Of a stretch of DNA of 5,524 bases, positions 1 to 5,524 are shown in pieces; the first letter of the stretch is position 1, and the number at the start of each line of letters is the position of its first letter. The notes beneath the pieces are model-generated. The model was not told the DNA's origin and did no database searches. It saw only the letters and a program-made list of their open reading frames with translations. The position numbers were made by a program, and so were the translations under genes. Source of the stretch: Globobulimina sp. (Eukaryota > Foraminifera > Rotaliida). The DNA is taken from assembly GCA_003354225.1 (NCBI GenBank), contig PIVH01000527.1, positions 1 through 5,524 of the forward strand, written 5' to 3'.

Positions 1-241
1 CATTACCTCTGACGTTTCCCAATTTTGTGGATATTTCTACGTAAGTACTTGAAATGATACGTATGGACGGCAACAATATAAAAATTAAATAATGGAAATG
101 TGCCATTATTACTTTGAATTTCATGAAGGAGTTTTTGAACTCATGTCGGAGTGCAAAATACAAAACAAATTAATTCAGGACACCAACAGAAAACATCACC
201 CACACAAAGCACTACTGATTGCATCTAAAATCTTTAATTAG
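1..241 (+). CDS. Possible 3' end of an upstream split gene (tentative)
   Basis: Reading from base 2 gives 13 open codons (ITSDVSQFCGYFY) that run directly into a consensus splice donor, GTAAGT, at 41-46. Two acceptors would keep an open frame. AG at 127-128 gives a 15-codon last exon ending with TAA at 171-173 (88-nt intron). AG at 177-178 gives a 21-codon last exon ending with TAG at 239-241 (138-nt intron). The shorter intron fits the 59-80 nt introns seen elsewhere in the window better; the second acceptor (ATTCAG) is the better site. No domain can be recognised in so few residues. The stretch could equally be non-coding 3' flank of the convergent gene. No AATAAA signal is visible here on the minus strand. 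Confidence 0.25.
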
Positions 242-1472
242 TAATTCCCTTTTTTGCTCTCTTTGCAATTGCTTTTTTTGCTAATCTCCTCTTTTCTTTT
301 TTTGCTAACCTCTTTCGTGCATTGTTGGATAATTCTTTATTATTTTCTTCTTCTTCTTTCGTATCCGATGCTTTATTAATACTCACAATATCCATACAAC
401 TTACTTTCTCCTTACATTCCCATCTAGCATTTTTGTTATCTCTCATCCTTCTAAATTGATTGATAAATTCCTTTCTCGCCAACAACTTGCCGCCTAAATT
501 GCATTTATACTCAATAAACATTCCTAAATCCCATAACAAAAAGTTTGATTTCTGCAACAAATGAGCTAATACGAATAACTGTATACTTCCTGTTCCAGAT
601 TGAATGTAAAATCCTGTCAATGAAGTATAGATTGCTCCAACTGATGTCCCTAACTCCCCTGCCACCAACTCCCCAGTGTCCATATTCCAAATCTCTATGG
701 AATGAGCGGTCACTCCTTTCAATTGTGGATCATTTCTGTTATGAAATATTTTATACAAAACAGCCTGCATTGGTGGATATAGCCAATTTAATCCATGCTG
801 ATTTATACAATGTTGAAATACTTCTTCAAAACATTGATCAACAGAAACGCTGTAATGTTTTGATTTCTTTCTGCTTGATTTTGAGACTGTTAATGGCAGA
901 TTTAAATCAATTATACATCGCTGTTCATGTAACTTTGGAAGCATAACGTAGAGATTTTGTTGAATCTCCGATGCAATGGTTAGAAAACCATTATATATTA
1001 ATTGACTAAAAAATACCGGATCCCAATCCAATGACCAACAAAAGTCTGTTTTTCTTTTCTGTAAAGCTGCAATTATTTTGTTAACCAATGACTCAAAATC
1101 ATCACATGGATAAACATGCGGACGTTTCCTAAAATATTCATATTTTTGTAATTGTTGTTCTAAGTGTTGTTTGACGTTAATAGGCCAAGTTGGTAAAGCT
1201 GGTGAAAATAGATGCTTTGTTTCGAATTCTTGTTCATTTTGTTTTTTGTTCTTCGTTTTGTTTTTGTTGTGGTGCTGCTTAGTCTCGGAAGCCATTTGTT
1301 TATGTTTTATTTTTCTTGCAGCTCGTTTTCGTTGTTGTGATTTGCCAGAGATTGAGTGATTTTTTTTCTGTTTAGAGGCAGCAAAGAAAGCCATATACGG
1401 TATTGTGGTATTGGATAAAGCTGTGTTTTTCACTTTCATTTTCAAACTTTTATCACAGTCGTCTCTTACCAT
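234..1472 (-). CDS. Leucyl/phenylalanyl-tRNA-protein transferase family protein, eukaryotic type
   Basis: This is an uninterrupted 412-codon ORF. Residues about 125-345 resemble the Aat family, which in bacteria moves Leu or Phe from aminoacyl-tRNA onto N-terminal Arg or Lys and so marks proteins for degradation (N-end rule). Family landmarks by eye are DWDPVFFSQLIYNGFLTIA (149-167), LNWLYPPMQ (228-236; the bacterial GTWI region), HSIEIW (257-262), GELVAGELGTSVGAIYTSLTGF (267-288), SGTGSIQL (292-299) and LLWDLGM (312-318). The Asp matching E. coli D186 is present (D315). The positions matching E156 and Q188 appear to be Leu and Gly, so activity is uncertain. Residues 33-80 are rich in Lys, Asn and Gln, and 371-409 form an acidic then strongly basic tail; both are absent from bacterial Aat and could bind RNA or direct nuclear import. 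The first in-frame Met at 1472 follows a close upstream TAA; Met12 and Met27 are alternative starts. The fold assignment is firm; the substrate is inferred. Confidence 0.82.
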   Translation of the reverse strand: MVRDDCDKSLKMKVKNTALSNTTIPYMAFFAASKQKKNHSISGKSQQRKRAARKIKHKQMASETKQHHNKNKTKNKKQNEQEFETKHLFSPALPTWPINVKQHLEQQLQKYEYFRKRPHVYPCDDFESLVNKIIAALQKRKTDFCWSLDWDPVFFSQLIYNGFLTIASEIQQNLYVMLPKLHEQRCIIDLNLPLTVSKSSRKKSKHYSVSVDQCFEEVFQHCINQHGLNWLYPPMQAVLYKIFHNRNDPQLKGVTAHSIEIWNMDTGELVAGELGTSVGAIYTSLTGFYIQSGTGSIQLFVLAHLLQKSNFLLWDLGMFIEYKCNLGGKLLARKEFINQFRRMRDNKNARWECKEKVSCMDIVSINKASDTKEEEENNKELSNNARKRLAKKEKRRLAKKAIAKRAKKGITN

Positions 1473-1537
1473 CCTTTCTTACAAACAATTCTTTGCATCT
1501 GCATTGATAATAATCCTCATTGCATACCATATTAATC
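1473..1537. promoter_or_regulatory. Short divergent intergenic region, likely shared promoter
   Basis: Only 65 bp separate the start codon of the minus-strand transferase (1472) from that of the plus-strand surface-protein gene (1538). Promoter elements and both 5' leaders must therefore lie in this gap or overlap the coding regions. The stretch is AT-rich, with no clear TATA box or repeated operator. If translation of the transferase begins at Met12 or Met27, the gap grows to about 98 or 143 bp. Confidence 0.45.
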
Positions 1538-1594
1538 ATGCAATTGTTAAATCTAATTTTTATACCATTCGCAGTGCTGATACGCACACATGCG
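1538..1594 (+). other. Signal peptide
   Basis: The first 19 codons read MQLLNLIFIPFAVLIRTHA: a hydrophobic core with Thr at -3 and Ala at -1 of the likely cleavage site. The next residues (MSNEC) begin the cysteine-containing lectin module. This peptide is what fixes the gene start, since the exon is too short to stand out as an ORF. Confidence 0.7.
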
Positions 1595-4500
1595 ATGTCA
1601 AATGAATGTCTCCATCCTAAAGGTATATAACCCACAAACTGTGTCCAAACCCTACAAACACCATCATTTGCCAACATTACATAGGATCGCAATGTAATTA
1701 TGCCGAACGATTCGTATTAGTGACACAAGATTCTCCCATTAATTGGCACGATGCAGAATTAATTTGCCAAACAACATTTGGTACAAATTTAGCATCGATT
1801 CATTCAAAAAGTGATCATTCTGAATCGGAGAAAATTTGTCAATCGAAACATTCCCGAGAGACATGTTGGATTGGTTTACATGACAATAAAAATGAAGCTA
1901 CTTTTATATGGTCCGACGACACCACGCATGATATTAATTTCTGGGGCGATTGGGAGCCAACATCTAATTTTGACGGCGATTTAGGCGAAAAGGAAGATTG
2001 TGTACATTTAGCACCGTTTAAAAATAACAGATGGAATGATTTAGATTGTTCCGGTGATTCTAATAATATACAAATAAAATCGTTTTTATGTAGAAATCCA
2101 TCATATGATAATAGTAAAGGCTGTGCGTGCAATTGTGATATTTGTCAAATTTATGGAGATCCACATTTTGATACATTTGATGGATTAAAGCATCATTATC
2201 AAGGAAAATGTGCGTATTCATATGTTAAGTATTATGTTTTTTATATTTATTCATGTTTTTTTGCATATCAATCATATCACAAATGGAATATTTTTATAGG
2301 TAACTCCGTGTGATGGCGATCGATCGAAAATACCATTTGAAATTGTCGGAATACACAAACCATGCTTGAATGGACAATCGTGTATCACTGATATTAATGT
2401 GAAGTTATTTGATAAGAATGCGAATGTATTGGAAGACATCATATTATCTCAAGATAAAATAGGTACGTATGACTGGTTTTGTTTGTACTTGAGATTAGTT
2501 TGCAAAGTATACGTACACATTATGTTTCATATAGCAATATATAACGACGATAAACAAACTGTTGTAATGGACAAAGCCGTAAAATATATAAATGGTAACG
2601 ACGATGCATTTTTTTATATTGAAGTGATTGATGAATATCTTCAAATGAGTATATATACCGGAAAGACAATGATTAATGAGGCATTGGCTGACGTTATCAT
2701 TCGTGTTACGGATGGACATGGCGCGTTTGGTTCGGCAACAATTCATATCACCGAATGTTGGTTAGGTAAAGTGTGTGGTCTTTGTGGCAAATATGATCAT
2801 AATCCATCCAATGATTTGCAGTTACCATTAAATATAAGTGCGGGGGAAGAATATTTATCCATTGATAAGATACAACGAGCAGTTGATATGGATTACGAGT
2901 CCTGGGAAAGAACAAATAAATTTGGCGATTCCTGGTTGGATGACAGTGCACCATCTATATCCGATGAAGTTTAGTTTGTTTAGTTTGCCATAGATTTGTA
3001 CGTAAAGTAAACTAAAATTGATATGTAGTGTTCACCGGAGATCGTTGTTAAAGCAGATTGTATATCTTCAGAAACCACCAAGACATTATGTACCACTGCA
3101 TATGAACAAGACTGTGATGCACTTTGTAATGGTGATCCTGACGTATTTACGGAAGTGTGGGATTCCTGTTTATTTGATGCATGTGCTGCGTGTAACATTG
3201 ATTCGATGACCAAAGAATGTATTATGCCGCTTATAATTGTTTAGTACATGTTTTTTTATGCTTTGATTGATTCACAAATATATCTTTTTTGTTTTGGTTG
3301 CCTTTTTTTTATAAATAGTATTGCGATGCAAAATGTAATGAACCAATATTGCCAACGTATCAACCTACCGTGGAACCAACGACAAGCGCACCAACCATGG
3401 AAACGCCAAATCCAACCACCTTCAGACCAACGCTAGAACCAACTTAAAAACCCTCCAGATGGCCGACACTAAAACCAACACCAACACCCACAAAAAAACC
3501 TACTTCAGCTCCAACATTTGCTCCCACTGATTTTCCAACATGGAGTCCAACACGAAAACCAACCAAACGTCCTACACCAAAACCAAGTTTTGTGTTTTTA
3601 CACACAATTTGTAATCCAAATTAAAATTATTTTTCTCTTATTTAGGCACAGCACCGACTACAAAACCAACTGATTCTCCAACATATGGATCATGTACCTG
3701 GGACTTTGAAGTTGATATAATATTTATAGTAGATACAGGCTGTGGTAGTGATGACAAACAACAAGAATATCAACAAGAATTTCTAACACATTTAATCCAA
3801 TCCATTAAACGAACGCCAAATCCAAAAATTAGTGTGGTTGAATGTAATTCATTTGAAATATTAACCCCGTTATTATTATCTGATGACCACTATAACAATA
3901 TGCATTCACCACTGTCAAATACGGAATTATCAGATTTATTTGACAAATTTTACAATCGTCGAGAATATGTTCCTGGCGATAAAACACCGAAAAAACAATG
4001 TTTCCAAAAAGCAATACAAGCGTTTGACGACAATAATTTTGGACATATTCGAGAGAAGAAAATCGTATTAATATCAAGTTGTGTGGAAGATGATAGCGAT
4101 GGAAGTGTTTGCGAATTAGAGGCTGATAACAGTATGGATGATATTGATGTAATTATTGTTAATATCAATTCCGCACAAGATGTAAGTATGGACGATCCCG
4201 CACAAAATGCATTTGAATGTTTAATCAGCACAGATTTGTCTCGGATATATACATTTGATACATTTGCACAATTAGAAGGCAGAGAGGATGAATTATTTGC
4301 AATCAGAGCAGAGATTTGTGAGCAACCAACTGATGGTCCTACACCATCACCAACACCGGAACCAACTAATGAGCCATCAACAAAACCAACACGATCGCCA
4401 TTACATAGACCCTGTGCATGGTCATTTGCATCGGACATTGTAATTATTGTGGACGCGTCCTGCGGTATTACTGACGACGAAGAAGAGTTACAACAAGAAT

Positions 4501-5524
4501 ATGTATCAAATATAGTGCAATTAATTAAGAAAAATGCAAATCCGCGAGTTGCTATTATCGAATGTGGCAATCAATATGTCCATAACCAAGATATGGTGGT
4601 GTTACCATTAGATGACGAGTTGTTGAATAATTTAACAGAGGACCCATTTTATAGTGAAATGAAAGATGTATATGTTTCCATAGCAAATAGACATGAATAT
4701 AGTAAGGATTTTGCCACCACGCCAAAGGTACGGTGCTTAAATCAAGCAATTGATGAGTTTGGAGATAGCCAACGGCATAAAAAAATTGTATTATTATCAA
4801 ATTGCATTCATCATAGTGATAGCAACGACGATATAGATGATGAAGTGTGTGCATTTAAAGATGAATTATCAGGAAAAGATAATATTGAAGTTATTATTAT
4901 TAATATTGGTACACAGTTACAATATGGAATCAAATCAGATACATATCAGTGTTTAAATGACGATTTTAATAAATTATTTGTTTATGAAGATTTTGATTTG
5001 TTGAATAAAAATGAAAATGCATTATTTTCAGTCCGTGATGAAATTTGCCAGTTACCGACGCCAGCGCCCACTCAAAAACCTACCATTAAACCAACACGGG
5101 CACCAACAGAAGGTCCAACATCATCGCCAACACAACCTCCGACAGATAAACCAAGTTTGGATCCTATATATTTTCTGATTGATTGAAATAAAATAAAATC
5201 AATATAAATATATATAGCTCGATTACCAACAAACGAACCAACAAGAAAACCAACCAGCAAACCAAGTAAATGGCCAACAGCACGACCAACAAATAAACCA
5301 AGTGAGCAACCAACGGATTCTCCAACTGAATCACCCACAGATTCGCCAATATTGTCACCAACCGGCAGTCCAACAAAACAACCAACCAAGAGACCGACGG
5401 GAAAGCCAACTGAAGCGCCCACAGAAGCGCCCACCGCCGCACCCAATCAAAGACCAACGCATTCACCAACCAATAGACCCACAAAAATACCAACCTCTAA
5501 ACCAACCCATGGCCCAAGTGAATT
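1538..5524 (+). CDS. Secreted CTLD-VWD-C8-vWA-vWA protein with Pro-Thr linkers, split gene, open at the right edge
   Basis: Eight exons were placed by hand: 1538-1622, 1685-2223, 2300-2462, 2535-2968, 3029-3238, 3319-3586, 3646-5154 and 5218 to 5517 or beyond. Intron phases in order are 1, 0, 1, 0, 0, 1, 1. The start at 1538 was chosen because it gives a signal peptide, MQLLNLIFIPFAVLIRTHA, with a plausible cleavage after Ala19, and because an in-frame TAA lies 27 bases upstream. Domains by residue are: C-type lectin 24-164, VWD 182-396, C8-like 408-483, Pro-Thr linker 487-579, vWA-like 583-791, Pro-Thr linker 793-819, vWA-like 823-1034, and a Pro-Thr tail from 1036. The cysteine-rich modules and signal peptide point to a secreted or surface protein, probably an adhesin or matrix component; this role is inferred. 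Codon 520 (3445-3447) is TAA, so as read the product would stop after 519 residues, before both vWA-like modules. The C-terminus, including any membrane anchor, is outside the window. Confidence 0.78.
1607..2091 (+). other. C-type lectin-like domain (residues 24-164, interrupted by intron 1)
   Basis: The domain has the CTLD pattern. An N-terminal Cys pair (C24, C32) is typical of long-form domains. It is followed by W49-HDAELIC56, the WIGLHD core (90-95), an acidic loop WEPTSN (118-123), EDC134, RWND (144-147), C150 and the closing C164. The expected disulfides are C56-C164 and C134-C150; C80 and C89 may form an extra one. The WND motif and an EPN-like loop with two inserted residues suggest that calcium-dependent sugar binding is possible, but the altered loop makes the specificity unpredictable. 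Confidence 0.85.
1623..1684 (+). other. Intron 1, 62 nt, phase 1
   Basis: Donor GTATAT and acceptor ACATAG. Splicing joins ECLHPK to SQCNYAERF through a split Gly codon and completes the N-terminal Cys pair of the lectin domain. Confidence 0.75.
2224..2299 (+). other. Intron 2, 76 nt, phase 0
   Basis: Donor GTTAAG and acceptor TTATAG. It separates KCAYSY from VTPCDGD within the VWD. Retention would lead to a stop at 2311-2313. Confidence 0.85.
2463..2534 (+). other. Intron 3, 72 nt, phase 1, free of stops
   Basis: Donor GTACGT and acceptor ATATAG. The length is a multiple of three with no in-frame stop, so an unspliced copy would add 24 mostly hydrophobic residues to the VWD without breaking the frame. 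Confidence 0.8.
2969..3028 (+). other. Intron 4, 60 nt, phase 0
   Basis: Donor GTTTAG and acceptor TATGTAG. The donor itself gives an immediate in-frame stop (Val-TAG) if unspliced. Splicing joins SISDE to CSPEIVV at the start of the C8-like exon. Confidence 0.75.
3029..3336 (+). other. C8-like cysteine-rich module after the VWD (residues 408-483)
   Basis: Exon 5 (70 codons, phase 0 at both ends) plus the first codons of exon 6 hold eleven cysteines: C408, C418, C428, C436, C440, C454, C459, C462, C471, C479 and C483. The core VWDSCLFDACAAC (450-462) matches the C8 signature that normally follows VWD domains. It has no start codon of its own and makes sense only when spliced to the VWD exons. 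Confidence 0.72.
3239..3318 (+). other. Intron 5, 80 nt, phase 0
   Basis: Donor GTTTAG, identical to that of intron 4, and acceptor AAATAG after a T-rich tract. Splicing joins CIMPLII to YCDAKCNEP and completes the cysteine module. Confidence 0.8.
3445..3447 (+). other. In-frame TAA stop within linker 1
   Basis: The codons before it read ...PTLEPT and those after it KPSRWPTLKPT..., so repeat phase and reading frame match on both sides. A single base change from AAA, GAA or CAA explains it. An indel does not, because removing one base breaks the repeat frame. About 1,170 codons of this gene and 412 of the neighbour hold no other internal TAA, TAG or TGA, which argues against a reassigned code. 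Confidence 0.85.
3587..3645 (+). other. Intron 6, 59 nt, phase 1
   Basis: Donor GTTTTG within a repeat codon (CCA A|GT) and acceptor ATTTAG after a T-rich tract. Splicing rebuilds Ser and keeps the Pro-Thr repeat phase on both sides. Confidence 0.85.
3693..4319 (+). other. vWA-like module 1 (residues 583-791)
   Basis: The module begins C-T-W-D-F-E-V-DIIFIVD, the hydrophobic first strand and Asp of a vWA (Rossmann-type) fold, and continues with the later strands EKKIVLISSC and DIDVIIVNI. The metal-site signature DxSxS reads D-T-G-C-G here, so a standard MIDAS site is lost. Eight cysteines (583, 599, 633, 685, 712, 722, 758, 791) all recur in module 2. The vWA assignment rests on pattern and predicted strands and is less certain than the VWD call. 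Confidence 0.65.
4323..4403 (+). repeat. Pro-Thr repeat linker 2 between the vWA-like modules
   Basis: About 27 residues of the P-T-x-x type (from PTDGPTPSPTPEPT to TRSP) join module 1 to module 2 within one exon. Confidence 0.8.
4413..5048 (+). other. vWA-like module 2 (residues 823-1034)
   Basis: This is a diverged tandem copy of module 1. It opens CAWSFASDIVIIVDASCG and contains HKKIVLLSNC and IEVIIINIG at the matching places. All eight cysteines of module 1 are conserved (823, 839, 873, 930, 953, 968, 1002, 1034). The metal motif is D-A-S-C-G: Asp and first Ser kept, last Ser replaced by Gly, so it is closer to functional than copy 1 but still degenerate. Confidence 0.65.
5055..5524 (+). 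repeat. Pro-Thr repeat tail, split by intron 7 and running off the window
   Basis: P-T-x-x units continue from residue 1036 through the end of exon 7 (5154) and resume in exon 8 at 5218 with about 25 more units up to the edge. The 12-nt period is strong, with mostly CCA for Pro and mixed ACN for Thr. The frame stays open to the last base. Confidence 0.88.
5155..5217 (+). other. Intron 7, 63 nt, phase 1
   Basis: Donor GTTTGG within a repeat codon (CCA A|GT) and acceptor ATATAG. Splicing yields DKP-T-RLPTNEPT and keeps the repeat phase. Unspliced, the frame ends at TGA 5184-5186, directly followed by two overlapping AATAAA hexamers. Confidence 0.8.

Larger units (their letters stand above)
2143..2935 (+). 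other. von Willebrand factor type D domain with GDPH motif (residues 182-396, across three exons)
   Basis: The domain opens with GDPHFDTFDG (186-195) and closes with VCGLCGKYDHNPSND (342-356) and GDSW (393-396), the standard VWD landmarks including the calcium-binding loop and the CGLC pair. In mucins and von Willebrand factor this domain supports disulfide-linked assembly. The coding sequence is cut by introns 2224-2299 and 2463-2534; both joins restore the VWD pattern (YSY-VTPC and QDKI-A-IYNDD). Confidence 0.9.
3352..3686 (+). repeat. Pro-Thr tetrapeptide repeat linker 1, split by intron 6
   Basis: A 12-nt periodic coding repeat (P-T-x-x, with x often charged or Ser) runs through exon 6 and the start of exon 7, interrupted by the intron 3587-3645. 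Such linkers are usually extended and often O-glycosylated. The in-frame TAA at 3445-3447 falls on one of the variable x positions. Confidence 0.85.

Noticed and set aside
545-946. Plus-strand ORF of 133 codons
   Set aside because: It lies antisense to the conserved core of the Aat-family gene and shows no recognisable domain.
1453-1692. Minus-strand ORF of 79 codons, considered as a 5' exon of the transferase
   Set aside because: It covers the signal-peptide exon and intron 1 of the plus-strand gene and does not resemble an Aat N-terminus. GTAAGA donor-like sites at its end keep a 5' exon barely possible, but the transferase reads as complete without it.
3248-3436. Plus-strand ORF of 62 codons starting in intron 5
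   Set aside because: It reads the Pro-Thr exon in the wrong frame and begins within the intron.
3445-3447. TAA read as Gln under an alternative genetic code
   Set aside because: No other in-frame TAA or TAG occurs in about 1,580 codons of the two genes while CAA is used often, and the transferase ends in TAA.
3370-3457. A small intron that would remove the TAA
   Set aside because: The available GT and AG sites would shift the repeat out of frame, and the sequence has repeat composition, not the AT-rich composition of the other introns.
3950-4570. Minus-strand ORF of 206 codons
   Set aside because: It is antisense to the vWA-like exon, which shows duplicated domains and conserved cysteines; the reverse frame has only low-complexity sequence.
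5072-5493. Two minus-strand ORFs rich in Val-Gly or Leu-Val repeats
   Set aside because: They are the antisense readings of the Pro-Thr repeat; the 12-nt period keeps all frames open.
3646-5524. The vWA-like part as a separate gene
   Set aside because: No upstream ATG with a signal peptide is found, and exon 6 to exon 7 joins in phase 1 with the repeat period preserved.

Overview
The window looks like nuclear DNA from an AT-rich, intron-containing unicellular eukaryote. It has short GT-AG introns of 59-80 nt, a secreted multidomain protein with extracellular modules, long Pro-Thr repeat linkers, and tightly packed genes. Pro-Thr linkers of the P-T-x-x type joined to VWD/GDPH-type modules are common in stramenopile algae such as diatoms, but the sequence alone does not fix the lineage.

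Layout: (1) 1-241 may hold the 3' end of a plus-strand gene, with a consensus donor at 41 and a short terminal exon; this is tentative. (2) 234-1472, minus strand, is a single-exon ORF for a eukaryotic leucyl/phenylalanyl-tRNA-protein transferase (Aat) family protein with basic extensions at both ends. (3) 1473-1537 is a 65-bp gap between two divergent start codons. (4) From 1538 to the right edge, plus strand, runs one large split gene. I rebuilt it by hand as eight exons: 1538-1622, 1685-2223, 2300-2462, 2535-2968, 3029-3238, 3319-3586, 3646-5154 and 5218 to at least 5517. All junctions keep the frame.

The conceptual product is at least about 1170 residues: signal peptide, C-type lectin domain, VWD domain with a GDPH motif, C8-like cysteine-rich module, Pro-Thr linker, vWA-like module, Pro-Thr linker, second vWA-like module, and a long Pro-Thr tail that leaves the window. 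It reads as a secreted or surface adhesive or matrix protein. The two vWA-like modules are tandem duplicates sharing eight cysteines and lacking an intact MIDAS metal site.

The main anomaly is one in-frame TAA (3445-3447) inside the first Pro-Thr linker. The repeat phase, the frame and the next splice junction are all intact on its far side. It could be a recent nonsense mutation, a base error, an allele or a readthrough site. The two main genes have no evident functional link; they are divergent neighbours that may share a promoter.
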